Virus record (IMG/VR): IMGVR_UViG_3300036828_001020
Location: 1-64,000 of that record
Reading direction: 5' to 3' (one strand)
Length of the DNA stretch: 64,000 nucleotides
From: a virus
The translations under genes and the position numbers were made by a program. Position 1 is the stretch's first letter. Every line of letters begins with the position of its first letter. The notes below the pieces were generated by a model. That model saw nothing but the letters and a program-made list of their open reading frames with translations, had not been told where the DNA came from and made no database searches. Shown here piece by piece: positions 1-8,858 of this stretch.

Positions 1-1665
1 CTCGGCTACACCGGTCGAGATCGCGTAAGCGGGCGAGGTGTAGCCGAGGATGATCGGGTAGCTGACCGGGGGGTATCCGGCGGCCGCGCGGTCTTGATAA
101 ACAAAATTATCCGTGCCAAGCGTTCCGATATCGACATCAAAGGCATTGGTACTGGCATTATGAGCTCGGTAACTGGTGACGACCGCCGAGCCGCTCATGT
201 CGTTCGCTTGAAATACTGTTCCCCCGCTCGTCCCACTCTGGTATTGCGCCAAGTTGCGGAATACGAATTTATTGCCGCGCGCAGAATATGGCGGCGATGG
301 GGTCATTGGCTGCCACAGTAAAATAAATTGCCTATTTGTCGCGCCATCCGAGACAAGTACGTTATTTTGAGCATCGACAAAATTGCTAGGTAAGGGAGGA
401 ATGGGATTGCCGTCAGACGCAAATCTGATCGTATCAAAGCTATTACTGTTGTTCCAATTATCATTGGGCTGGTTACCGTTAATCAGAAGACTATTGCTGA
501 TGTGGAGAATGTATCCGTCGGTTTGGTCCATCACCTCGGAACCAGCGTAAACCGGATCGATGTTCAGCAAAATCATCGTATTAATGACAGTGGTCGAGTA
601 TGCCCTAGTCTTAAAGTCGTGTCCCTGACCGGCCGCTTGCTGAATAATGCTGTTCTTGACAGTCAGCGGCGACGTAAAGAGCCCCTGGCCCATGTAGAGG
701 ACATGCGCATTCCCCCCGGAGCCGGCTCGCGCAAGCTGGCTGTTGTAAATATTCAGACCACAATTGTAGTTATCCGCGGTTATTATCCCTTGAATTGTGT
801 CATGGATGTAGACGTTGCGCAGAGTAGTAAGCGCGCAATTCGGAGAAGCAAGCCATCCATTTATCCATGGTCCAAATTCTATGTTGTCGATCGTCAATTG
901 TCCTGGGCCATCGCACCCGATTAGCTTGCCGCCCGTCTGGTCTGTTCCGTGCAGGGTAGGAAACACAGTCCCATCGGTGCCACTGGAGCCAATAATGCCT
1001 TTGACCCAGAGGTGGGCAACCTTAGTCGTGTCGAGGCCGATAAATGCCCCAGGCAGGGTGTCGTGATTATAGTCTGCCACCTGCACAGTTACGAGCACAT
1101 TGTCCCACAAATTGTTTTGGGCAGTACTTATGGCGTCAAACGGAGAAGTAAATCCACAGCCGGAAGGGCAGACAGTCAGGGTGTGCGCCGGCACAAACGG
1201 ATCAGCGGCGACCGAGGCCGGCAACGCATTTGCGAGTGGCTGAACATAGGACGGCTTAACCATAAAGGCAGTTCCGCTTGCAACGTATCCCTCGCCACTA
1301 TTTTCAAATTGAATATTTATAGGCTGTGGTCGATCCGATCCGGCCAGAGGTATCGTCATGGTGTAGACGCCATCCCCAGAGATCACCACAGGATTATTAA
1401 ACCCTGTGTTCATCGAATAATAGTTGAACGACATGTAAACTGCCCCGCTGCCGGCCGTGCCGACCGCAGTGACGTGAATTGTGTCCCCTGGTGAGGGGTT
1501 TAGGTTATCCGGGCAAGCGTTTGGCAACGACCCGTTCGGCAGGCATGTCGGCGGGGGCAGCGCAAACGGGGTGCCGCCTCTTGCGTTTACCGCAAATCGC
1601 GCGGCTGCCGGGTCTGTCAAGAATAGAGCCAGCAACGTCACCCCACAGCAAAATAATTCCCGCAA
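1..1665 (-). CDS. Secreted right-handed beta-helix protein (tail-spike or pectate-lyase-like), 3' end cut off
   Basis: I translated this frame by hand; it is open from a TTG start at 1665 to the window edge (555 codons) and continues outside. A GGGAGGA Shine-Dalgarno lies just before the TTG. The N-terminus is a Sec signal peptide (hydrophobic LLALFLTDPAAARF after a short start). The mature part begins with a Cys-containing linker, then repeats short beta-strands typical of a parallel beta-helix, with TVCPSGCGF near the helix start. It is last in a row of four exported proteins downstream of the baseplate genes. Substrate unknown; a surface polysaccharide is a reasonable inference. The TTG start is well supported by the ribosome site, the fold assignment moderately. 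Confidence 0.75.
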   Translation of the reverse strand, partial: MRELFCCGVTLLALFLTDPAAARFAVNARGGTPFALPPPTCLPNGSLPNACPDNLNPSPGDTIHVTAVGTAGSGAVYMSFNYYSMNTGFNNPVVISGDGVYTMTIPLAGSDRPQPINIQFENSGEGYVASGTAFMVKPSYVQPLANALPASVAADPFVPAHTLTVCPSGCGFTSPFDAISTAQNNLWDNVLVTVQVADYNHDTLPGAFIGLDTTKVAHLWVKGIIGSSGTDGTVFPTLHGTDQTGGKLIGCDGPGQLTIDNIEFGPWINGWLASPNCALTTLRNVYIHDTIQGIITADNYNCGLNIYNSQLARAGSGGNAHVLYMGQGLFTSPLTVKNSIIQQAAGQGHDFKTRAYSTTVINTMILLNIDPVYAGSEVMDQTDGYILHISNSLLINGNQPNDNWNNSNSFDTIRFASDGNPIPPLPSNFVDAQNNVLVSDGATNRQFILLWQPMTPSPPYSARGNKFVFRNLAQYQSGTSGGTVFQANDMSGSAVVTSYRAHNASTNAFDVDIGTLGTDNFVYQDRAAAGYPPVSYPIILGYTSPAYAISTGVAE

Positions 1666-1680
1666 GAGGTCCTCCCTTGT

Positions 1681-2670
1681 TTAACAGCTTGGGAATACTG
1701 TTGGGTTGATGGCATGCGCAGCGGTGCAGACTCGGTTGTAGAGCGCCGTGACTTGCGCGTTGGTCAGCGGTCCGCCCATGGTGACAAAGGCAACCTGCGC
1801 ACCAGAGCCCGCGTCGCTACTTCCCGAGCCAACGTCTCGGCCTAAAATGAAGATTGGGTTGTCCATGCTGCCTAAGGTCGACACTGCATCAGTACCTGAG
1901 TTCGGACTCCCAGATACAATCCCCTGACCTGGCTGATACATTAATAATGTAGTAGAGTTAGACCTAACCGCTAAGTACATACCTGGGGTCCCTGCACTCG
2001 CAACGCTTAGCCCCGCGCCGGTTTGTGAGTTGACAGCGGCGGCAAAGACCCCGCTACTGTAGCGGGGAAAGATCTCCGTTAGTATTCCCGAGCTACTCGT
2101 ATCATAATATCCTAGAACGCCCCCACCCGAGGCGGTAGAGATAGGATTGGTCGCCATATACGCACTGACATGGGCAGCATTTAGAGTATAATTTGTCGAG
2201 TTTATGCCAAGCCTCAGTCCTGAACTTATGAAAATTCCCACGCCATACGAACTTGCATCGACCCCGGTAAATCCTGCGTTTGCAGTAAAAGTAGGATCAG
2301 GATTATTCCCGCTAGTAACAGTAAAGCTACCGTCGGCGCTGCCGCTGCCGGTCCCGCTGCCGCAGACATCAAGCAATGCGTCGGTCTTGTTGTCGAGAAA
2401 GAAAATAAACATCCGATCGAAGTGGGAGCCGCAACTATTGGCGCCGGACAGCAAGCCGTCGATAAGCAGATCGGTGGCCATCCCGCACAGCATGGCTTGG
2501 ATGTTATTTTGGGTCGCCGTCGCCTCGCCCGAGGTGCGCGCCAGAAAGTTCGTCGATTGCGTGCAGGGGCCGCCGCCGCTGCTTGGCGGCACGCCCCGCT
2601 GCACCATGTTCGCCTCGGCCGGGCTGCCGGCGATCGCCAGCAGGAAAAGCAGTGCCGCAAACCTATGCAC
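1681..2670 (-). CDS. Secreted LamG / concanavalin-like lectin-domain protein
   Basis: The chosen start is a GTG at 2670 with AAAGGGG upstream; it gives a clean signal peptide (HRFAALLFLLAIAGSPAEA). The frame stays open upstream to 2811, but that part is Arg-rich and looks non-coding. The 329-residue product has a beta-rich body ending in LTNAQVTALYNRVC, the typical last helix of LamG-like jelly-roll domains, and a C-terminal INPTVFPSC. I count six Cys in the mature part, an even number that fits disulfides formed outside the cytoplasm. Probably binds a glycan. It lies between two beta-helix proteins that also have signal peptides. Confidence 0.7.
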   Translation of the reverse strand: MHRFAALLFLLAIAGSPAEANMVQRGVPPSSGGGPCTQSTNFLARTSGEATATQNNIQAMLCGMATDLLIDGLLSGANSCGSHFDRMFIFFLDNKTDALLDVCGSGTGSGSADGSFTVTSGNNPDPTFTANAGFTGVDASSYGVGIFISSGLRLGINSTNYTLNAAHVSAYMATNPISTASGGGVLGYYDTSSSGILTEIFPRYSSGVFAAAVNSQTGAGLSVASAGTPGMYLAVRSNSTTLLMYQPGQGIVSGSPNSGTDAVSTLGSMDNPIFILGRDVGSGSSDAGSGAQVAFVTMGGPLTNAQVTALYNRVCTAAHAINPTVFPSC

Positions 2671-2705
2671 TCGTTTCCCCTTTGATCTATGACGAAAAAC
2701 GTGAA

Positions 2706-2807
2706 TTACGGCCCGATCCCAGCCCGACAAGTCGGCCCCCAGACAAGCATCGTCGTGGTGCCGTCGCCGGAATAGGTAAAGCCGCCTGAGCTCGCGCGGT
2801 GATCTGT
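2706..2807 (-). pseudogene. Orphan 33-codon frame, possible tail-protein remnant
   Basis: Between the 818-residue gene and the lectin gene one minus frame reads GGFTYSGDGTTTMLVWGP and ends at a TAA (2706-2708). It looks like the C-terminus of a beta-rich tail protein but has no plausible start; a TGA at 2808-2810 closes it upstream. It could be a leftover of recombination between tail-fibre genes or chance. Low confidence. Confidence 0.25.
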
Positions 2808-2811
2808 TCAA

Positions 2812-5268
2812 TCAATGGATGTGAATCCCATAATGAGCTGACGACACAAAGATGCGCTGAAGCTGAAGCGCAGTAACGCCAGGGGCCCCAGCGGTCGGCA
2901 TGGTCGGGCTCGTCGTCTCGAACAAATTCATCGAAGCGTTGATGAAACCCTGAGTCGCCGAAACCTCTGTGTAGTTGGTGACGCTGTATCCGAGGCCCGG
3001 CTGAAACTGAAAAGAATTGAGGAAGCCGGTCGTGCCGCCTGCCGCTCCAGAGGTGTTCCAAAAGGTCGAGTTTCCGACAAGGCCCCACCCGAGAACTGTC
3101 GCTCCGGCAGAAGTGCCGATGTCAATCGTCGGTGTGCCTGCGAAACTCACCGGAGTTACGTCCAAGCTACCGAGCTGCGCCGTTCCGGTAAAACCTGAAA
3201 GAGTGCCCGCCGTCGTCGGTAGGGTCACCCCATCGGTCCCGATGCCTCCATGTCCTCCCACCAGGGAAAACGTTCCCGATCCGCTCAGGGCAAATATCTT
3301 GTCCGCGCCGCCGTCGTTCCAGCACGAGTTGAGCATCATGCGCCCGGCGCCCGACAGATTGAAGACCCCGTTCGTCGCCGCGCTCGAACTCACGCAGCCG
3401 TAAACCGATAGGCTGTTGGCCCCCGCCATGACAATGTTCGCGTCGGTCGACCCAAAAAAATGGCTGTCGTGAACCTCGATCCCGACGTTGCTCAATGTGT
3501 TGTCGACGAAGAAGGTGCGCAGATTATTGTTCGCCAGGAGAAGCTGATCGGCCCAAATCTTCGCACCGGACTGATCGACCCCTGTTATCTCGATGCCGTC
3601 CACCCCGCCAGCAAGATCGCCGCTGACCTCGCAGTAACGCATGGCGACGTGGCTCGGGCCATTAATTTTGACCGTAGGCACGCCGCTGAGCCCGCTCGGC
3701 GTGATCTGCGTGTTGTACCCGTCGCAGATGAATTGAATGTCGGCGTTGGCCGGGAAAGAGAGAGTGGTGGAAATTGAGTAAGTGCCGGGGATCAGATGCA
3801 CGACGTTCCTGTTCGACGTCACGGTCCCGGTGCAGTTCCCCGCCGAGAAGCCGCTGCTTCCGGTTGCCGCCAGACAAACAGCCGTCTGTGGCGTGCAAGG
3901 CGAGCCCGCTGAACACGTGGTTCCCGATCCGGAAGGAGACGCCTCGAATATCGGGCGGCTCAGATTAGGCGGCACGCCGGGGAGCGTTGGTGGTGACGGC
4001 GGCGAGATCGTTGTTATCGTCTCGCCGAACTCCTGACACCTGCCACCGGCAAAAGCGGGCGTGGTCGTCGAGCAGGAGCCGGACGGCGAAACTCCTTTCG
4101 TGAAGAAGTTGGCCTTTGCCAGCAGGTCACCGCCGTTGAATATGACTGACGGCCCCGACGATGATGTTGATGTTGCCCCGCTCACCGTCGCCGGAGTGCA
4201 AGATCCCGAGGTAACCACGGTGTTGCCGACGAATAGGCCGGGGCCAATATCCGAGTCCAGTATTGACAGGCAATTCGCGGTGTTGACGATCGTGTTGCCC
4301 TTGATGATTGCAGGGTCAAACGCTCCGGTCCCGCCGCTGCTGATGAAACGATTCGCTCCCGAGGAATAGTTATCGATGAAGTTGAACATCGGGCCGTTGT
4401 TGCCCCAGGTAAGATCCTGGTTCGCGGTGTTCTGAAAGACGCTGGCGAAAGCGCTGAATTGCCCGGCGCAATCGTTGCTTGCGCACGGAGCCCCGGGAAT
4501 ACCCTTGGGGGTTCCGCCCGCGCTAATGGCAAAGCTGTTGCCTTGAAAACTACAATACCAACACCACACGTCAGCAGCGTTGGCTTGCGCAGTCTGAACA
4601 CCGACGACGTTGTTAATGAATTGATCCCGCAATAAAGTAACCTCGGAACATTGAAAGCCTTGCGTTCCGCAAAAGAAGGCAAATCCTATCCCTGTCGATG
4701 CGCCAGCGTTCTTAAACACCACATCGGTATATTCGTTGCCGACATCTGCAAATTGCCCGCCGCTGATCGGCCCGGTCCACCCCTGGCTGATAATAACCTT
4801 CGCACTATTCGCCGTGTTGGCATCGAGGGTCATCCGATTAATTGATGAGAACTGCACACCGTTCAAACACATCATGGTGCCAGCAGAGGCACCCACCCAC
4901 TTGATCGTCACCGTCGCTGGGTCAGCGCCGACCATCCGCCCGTAGGAAGATCCGACCGAGGGAGCTGTTGTGCATGTCTGCCCACTGCCCGGCCACACCA
5001 GTGTGCTCGATATGTTGTAAGCCCCAGCCGGGAAATAGACGACGGGAGTTGTCGAGTTTATTCCGTTTATGCAGGTTTGGATTGCTGCCGTATCGTCGGC
5101 GATGCCGTCGCCATGAGCGCCGCAGCCAGTCTCGACGTTTACCCAACTCGGGAACGGCCCGACAAATTCTTCCGGCGGCGGGTTCTTAGTACCGCCATGC
5201 CGGTGATTCAGACCGCCTTTAGCCTCGACCGACCCCGCTAACAGCGCGATGAGCAGCCAAAGCCACAT
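2812..5268 (-). CDS. Secreted pectate-lyase-superfamily beta-helix protein, 818 residues
   Basis: Starts with a compact signal peptide (MWLWLLIALLAGSVEA). Residues around 40-60 carry the hallmark of Pectate_lyase_3 proteins, GAHGDGIADDTAAIQ followed by VVYFPAGAYNISS, the N-terminal cap of phage tail-spike and polysaccharide-lyase beta-helices. A Pro-rich linker near residue 430 (SPPSPPTLPGVPPNLSRP) separates two beta-helix halves. I count 22 Cys, an even and very high number for a virion protein but normal for an exported disulfide-bonded one. Probably binds or cuts a surface polysaccharide. Exported rather than cytoplasmic assembly is inferred from the signal peptide. Confidence 0.8.
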   Translation of the reverse strand: MWLWLLIALLAGSVEAKGGLNHRHGGTKNPPPEEFVGPFPSWVNVETGCGAHGDGIADDTAAIQTCINGINSTTPVVYFPAGAYNISSTLVWPGSGQTCTTAPSVGSSYGRMVGADPATVTIKWVGASAGTMMCLNGVQFSSINRMTLDANTANSAKVIISQGWTGPISGGQFADVGNEYTDVVFKNAGASTGIGFAFFCGTQGFQCSEVTLLRDQFINNVVGVQTAQANAADVWCWYCSFQGNSFAISAGGTPKGIPGAPCASNDCAGQFSAFASVFQNTANQDLTWGNNGPMFNFIDNYSSGANRFISSGGTGAFDPAIIKGNTIVNTANCLSILDSDIGPGLFVGNTVVTSGSCTPATVSGATSTSSSGPSVIFNGGDLLAKANFFTKGVSPSGSCSTTTPAFAGGRCQEFGETITTISPPSPPTLPGVPPNLSRPIFEASPSGSGTTCSAGSPCTPQTAVCLAATGSSGFSAGNCTGTVTSNRNVVHLIPGTYSISTTLSFPANADIQFICDGYNTQITPSGLSGVPTVKINGPSHVAMRYCEVSGDLAGGVDGIEITGVDQSGAKIWADQLLLANNNLRTFFVDNTLSNVGIEVHDSHFFGSTDANIVMAGANSLSVYGCVSSSAATNGVFNLSGAGRMMLNSCWNDGGADKIFALSGSGTFSLVGGHGGIGTDGVTLPTTAGTLSGFTGTAQLGSLDVTPVSFAGTPTIDIGTSAGATVLGWGLVGNSTFWNTSGAAGGTTGFLNSFQFQPGLGYSVTNYTEVSATQGFINASMNLFETTSPTMPTAGAPGVTALQLQRIFVSSAHYGIHIH

Positions 5269-5269
5269 T

Positions 5270-5338
5270 TTAGCAGTTCGGCACAGCCGTTGGGTTTATC
5301 GCGATAGCGATCAAAGCCACCGCAAGACCCGCTCTCAT
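5270..5338 (-). CDS. 22-residue mini-ORF coupled by ATGA to the upstream gene
   Basis: An ATG at 5338 overlaps the stop of the 344-residue secreted protein (ATGA) and encodes MRAGLAVALIAIAINPTAVPNC before a TAA next to the following gene. The end INPTAVPNC resembles the C-terminal INPTVFPSC of the lectin-domain protein at 1681-2670, so it may be a truncated relative. Translation is plausible by coupling but unproven. Confidence 0.3.
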   Translation of the reverse strand: MRAGLAVALIAIAINPTAVPNC

Positions 5339-6369
5339 CGGGTGAACGCCTGGAGTTTGCCGCGTCCGGTACCGGTACATCCGGCCCCGGTGCACACGGC
5401 ATAAAGCTCGGAATTGGCGGGGATTTGCGCGGTACCGCCAACCACCCCCAAATCCTGAAAAGAAATGCCCCCAGCCCCGGCAGTTAGCGAATTGGCATTG
5501 CACGGCGCGTTGCTGAGTTTGGTCCCCGAGGTCGTGACACTCGCCGGCGCCACGGTGTTTGCCGCCACCCAAACATCGATCAACGCCGCAGCGTTCTCGA
5601 TAACCGCAATGATGCAGTTGAGATTGTAGAGAGTGCGTGCCCGGATATTTCCGCCGATCGGCAACGGAGTGCTCGACAGGTCAGTACTACTCGTCCAGGT
5701 CAGCGGAAGGGCGGCCAATGGCGGTAATGGCACATTGATCGCGTTGGCGCCGGTCGAGGTGATCGGCAGCAATGGCGTGTCCGCCGGGATCGTGACCGAG
5801 GCGCCGGCAGTGCCGCCGTTGATCGCATCGGGCGAGGTTGGGGTCACGGTGGCGGTGACCCCAATCGTCGTCACCGTGATGCAGCCGCTACCCGGCAGAC
5901 TCGCTACCAACGGGATCGTCAAAATCCGGCCGGCCGCGCTAAACATATAGCTCTGGCAGCTCGACCACTTGCCGACATCGATCGTGTCGGTAATCGTGAT
6001 CGGCGGTCCCGAGACGAGCGGAGACTGGTTGATAAAATTGGCGCCGTCATAGACCAGACACACCGTCGAGGGTCCGCGGAGATCTCCCAGCCCGACGGCG
6101 AGCGTGCCGACCCCGGTGTTAAAGGCGATCGGCTTAGCCGCACCATTGTTGACCCGCAGGGTAGGTGCCGCCCCGCTCGTCGTGGCGATCACCCCGCACA
6201 CGCCATGACCGGGCGACAGCGAGAACCCCGGTGCCGTCGCTGTGTAGGCGGTCGAGGTGCCGCCAAAGGTGGCGGCGAAGAGTGCGATATTTTCCGCCGA
6301 CACGCCCTGGCCGCGCGCCGGCATAGCGGCCAGCAAGATCGCTGCGGTCAGCGACAGAAGTCTTTTCAT
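5335..6369 (-). CDS. Secreted Cys-rich protein of the tail-adhesin cluster, 344 residues
   Basis: The start at 6369 gives a signal peptide (MKRLLSLTAAILLAAMPARG) preceded by AGGA; a longer frame upstream overlaps the previous gene and is rejected. The mature protein is Thr/Ser/Gly-rich and beta-strand-like, with eight Cys by my count including CTGAGC near the end. No enzyme motif recognised. Fourth exported member of the cluster at 1-6369; role in adsorption or host-surface modification is inferred from position. Confidence 0.65.
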   Translation of the reverse strand: MKRLLSLTAAILLAAMPARGQGVSAENIALFAATFGGTSTAYTATAPGFSLSPGHGVCGVIATTSGAAPTLRVNNGAAKPIAFNTGVGTLAVGLGDLRGPSTVCLVYDGANFINQSPLVSGPPITITDTIDVGKWSSCQSYMFSAAGRILTIPLVASLPGSGCITVTTIGVTATVTPTSPDAINGGTAGASVTIPADTPLLPITSTGANAINVPLPPLAALPLTWTSSTDLSSTPLPIGGNIRARTLYNLNCIIAVIENAAALIDVWVAANTVAPASVTTSGTKLSNAPCNANSLTAGAGGISFQDLGVVGGTAQIPANSELYAVCTGAGCTGTGRGKLQAFTR

Positions 6370-6379
6370 GCTCGCGGTC

Positions 6380-6856
6380 CTAGACATAGCTGACCAGCGA
6401 ATGCCGGGCGTAAAAATTGGCCAGCGTGGCGTCCAGCGCAGCGCCGCTCTGGTTAAAGGCCACGAGCGCCCAATAGCTCGGCATAAAGCCGAGGATCGAG
6501 TACACCGAGAACTCGGGGAAAATGTAATTGGTCGCGTTGGCGACAACCGGCAGTATCGGCTGCAATGGCGTCAGGCCGGCGAGCGCGAGCGACTGGTCGG
6601 TCGTGGCGTTGGGGTTGATGCCATTGGTCCAGTTGGTGCCGTCCTCGCTGCAAATCAGAAAAAACGACACCGTGCCCGAAGCGCTGACACCCGAGGCCCC
6701 CGACCGGATCGTGATCGGTGCGACATTGTCATCGTAATATTGCACAAGCGTCGTACCAACCGAACCCAAGCCTTTGGCCTGGGCGGTCGGCAAGGTCTGT
6801 AAATTGCTGACCAGCGGAAACGCCGCCAACGCGGCAACGCTCAGAGGATTGGCCAT
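6380..6856 (-). CDS. Hypothetical tail-region protein
   Basis: 158 residues, ATG start (MANPLSVAALAAFPLVSNLQ), no signal peptide or membrane segment. Beta-rich with conserved-looking FPEFSVYSILGF. It follows the baseplate J and fibre genes, so a tail-tip or fibre-attachment protein is likely. Family not recognised. Confidence 0.7.
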   Translation of the reverse strand: MANPLSVAALAAFPLVSNLQTLPTAQAKGLGSVGTTLVQYYDDNVAPITIRSGASGVSASGTVSFFLICSEDGTNWTNGINPNATTDQSLALAGLTPLQPILPVVANATNYIFPEFSVYSILGFMPSYWALVAFNQSGAALDATLANFYARHSLVSYV

Positions 6857-6859
6857 TCT

Positions 6860-7168
6860 CTACCTCGATCCCCGCGTGTCGAAATGCTCGACGGTGAGCG
6901 CCTGGTCGTAAGCGAAGACCCCGCGGCGCCGCCCGGTGCTGTCGTAATGCTGCATCAGCAATTCCTTGATGCGCCCAAAGTATTCGTCAAACGCCCGGCC
7001 GGCGCCCTCGCGGCGCTCGTGGTCCTGGCGCAGCGCATTGATGATCAGATTGGCCGCGGCCCCGATGACGTGGGCGCGCTGATACCCCATCGCCTCGTGC
7101 GACAGCGCTTCGAACAAGGCCCGCTCGCCGTCGCCGACGAGCCGCGGGTCGACGAGCGGATCGCTCAT
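6860..7168 (-). CDS. Small hypothetical tail-region protein
   Basis: 102 residues from an ATG at 7168 that overlaps the preceding stop as ATGA, which decides the start over the longer frame. Mostly helical, charged, with GYQRAHVIGAAANLIINALR. Sits between two tail-tip proteins. No family recognised; a chaperone or linker is possible. Confidence 0.65.
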   Translation of the reverse strand: MSDPLVDPRLVGDGERALFEALSHEAMGYQRAHVIGAAANLIINALRQDHERREGAGRAFDEYFGRIKELLMQHYDSTGRRRGVFAYDQALTVEHFDTRGSR

Positions 7169-7593
7169 AACGTGAATATTCCTGATGCGTTCCAGGTAAT
7201 TGTTATGTTCCCGCCGTTTGGCGTGACTGGTAGACCGGTCACACCCGTGTCCTCGAACAGCACCAGCCGCCAATTGGTATTGGCGAGCGAGTTGGACCGG
7301 TAAAGGATCAGCGCCACGATCGCCGGGCCGGTGGCGACCGCGTTGTAGGTTAAGAGGCCATTATTGGCGAAAGTGCCGTTGGTGATGGTGATCCCCGAGC
7401 CGCCGGTGATCCGCTGATCGGTCCCGGCCCGGCCGGTTATCGAGGTGTAAAACTGATGCGCCGCCGAATAGACATAGGTGGCGGTGACCAGCGCGCAAAA
7501 CACCCCGTCAACCGTCGTGTCAGTGTCGAGATTGACGTTGGTGTCGGCATGCATCAGTGCCTGCTTCCACAAGGGATACACAGCGTTTGCCAT
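7165..7593 (-). CDS. Hypothetical tail protein, 142 residues
   Basis: Starts at ATG 7593 (MANAVYPLWKQALMHADTN) behind AGAGGAG. The N-terminal pattern is common in small phage tail proteins encoded next to baseplate J or fibre genes. Beta-rich, no catalytic motif. Coupled by ATGA to the following 102-residue gene. Confidence 0.7.
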   Translation of the reverse strand: MANAVYPLWKQALMHADTNVNLDTDTTVDGVFCALVTATYVYSAAHQFYTSITGRAGTDQRITGGSGITITNGTFANNGLLTYNAVATGPAIVALILYRSNSLANTNWRLVLFEDTGVTGLPVTPNGGNITITWNASGIFTL

Positions 7594-7610
7594 GGCTGGT
7601 AAAGACTCCT

Positions 7611-8846
7611 CTATTGGCTCAGGTTGAGGGCGATGTTGCTGGGGTTGCACGAGGCCGCGGCGTTAAACGGCACCACGACGTCGGCGTTGCTTGGCGGGTT
7701 GGCCGCGAGCCCGATCCCGATATTGCGCACGACATAGGTCGCCGAGAGCCGGTCGAGCTGCATCTGGGTCAGGCCGGAAGCATTGATCGCCGCGTCGCCG
7801 GCGAGATCGGCGGCGGCATGGATCCAGCTGGCATAGACGTCCTGGCCGATCTCGAGGGTTGCGATAAACTCGGCGACCGCGGCGATGATCAATTGTCCGG
7901 TGGTGTCGAGATAGCCGAGCAATGGCTGGATGGTCAGCGCGACAAAGATCGGCTGCTCGATCAGGTAAAAGAAATCGATCGTCAGCGGCACCCCGGCGGG
8001 ATCCTGCACGACCACCTCGGTCGAGCCGTAAGTGCCGCACCCAGTATTCTTTTTGAGCGCGATCGTGGTGGCGATCGCGGTCGCGTCGCCGCCCTCGACA
8101 ACCACCGCGATCGAGTGCGGCGGCACGACATCCACGTCATAAAAGTCGCTGTCGTTGTCATAGACCTTGATGCGCCCGACCCCGGGCACATTGGCGACCG
8201 CGGCACGGATCGCCTCGAGCGGGGTGATCGCCGGCAAGCTGGTCGAGGCGGCTTGCCGCTTGCGCAGGGTGGCATCGCTCTCGAGCGGATTGCCGGGCTG
8301 GGCGGCCTGCGGGTTGCTGACACTCTGCCAGCCCGGCACCAGGGTGATCATCGTCGTCAGGCTGCCGGGGCCCGCGGTGACCGCACCCGGAACCTCGCAA
8401 ATGGCGGTGGCCGTGACCTCGCCCTCGACCGGGATCACCACTAGCGGCGGGAGATCCCAGTGGTTGCCAAAGCTGTCGGCGACGACCCCATTGCTGACCT
8501 GGGTCCCGGCCTGGCCGACCAAGACGACCGCGGCCGAGCTGTTCGACGGCACGAGCCGGCGCAGCCCGTTGATCTTGACCTCGCTGGAGAGCCCGGCGCC
8601 CTGCGCGGTCGACGGCGCGTAGCTCAAATAGCCAGCGATCAGTGCGGCGTTCATGTCGTAGACGATCTGCGACTGCACCGCGATCCATTGGCCGTCCTGG
8701 CTGTCGGGGGCGAGGTCGACGTCGGAGCCGTAGATCTGCTGATAGGCCGCCTGCAGCGATAGAAAGATGTCCTCAAAGGTCGGTGCGGTGATGCCTGACG
8801 CGTCGATCGCCGCCGCCAGGGTCGGCAGCGGATAGGGGCCGGGCAT
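7611..8846 (-). CDS. Baseplate J-like protein (Mu gp47 type)
   Basis: 411 residues. The N-terminal helix pattern (FEDIFLSLQAAYQQIYGSD), then WIAVQSQIVYDMNAALI, and the middle segment LESDATLRKRQAASTSLPAITPLEAI are diagnostic of the baseplate J / gp47 family, which forms the wedge around the tail hub. Length is in the usual range. It lies in the expected place downstream of gp46-like and fibre genes, although here the fibre and an HNH gene separate it from the gp46-like gene. Confidence 0.9.
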   Translation of the reverse strand: MPGPYPLPTLAAAIDASGITAPTFEDIFLSLQAAYQQIYGSDVDLAPDSQDGQWIAVQSQIVYDMNAALIAGYLSYAPSTAQGAGLSSEVKINGLRRLVPSNSSAAVVLVGQAGTQVSNGVVADSFGNHWDLPPLVVIPVEGEVTATAICEVPGAVTAGPGSLTTMITLVPGWQSVSNPQAAQPGNPLESDATLRKRQAASTSLPAITPLEAIRAAVANVPGVGRIKVYDNDSDFYDVDVVPPHSIAVVVEGGDATAIATTIALKKNTGCGTYGSTEVVVQDPAGVPLTIDFFYLIEQPIFVALTIQPLLGYLDTTGQLIIAAVAEFIATLEIGQDVYASWIHAAADLAGDAAINASGLTQMQLDRLSATYVVRNIGIGLAANPPSNADVVVPFNAAASCNPSNIALNLSQ

Positions 8847-8858
8847 GAGTGCCCCGTC

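Noticed and set aside
5335-6546. 403-codon form of the secreted protein
   Set aside because: The upstream 59 codons overlap the previous gene and hide the signal peptide that starts at 6369.
7557-8444. Long plus-strand open frame (295 codons) over the baseplate J gene
   Set aside because: Antisense of a clearly conserved J-like protein; Arg/Asp/Gly-rich sequence typical of reverse-frame readings in GC-rich DNA.
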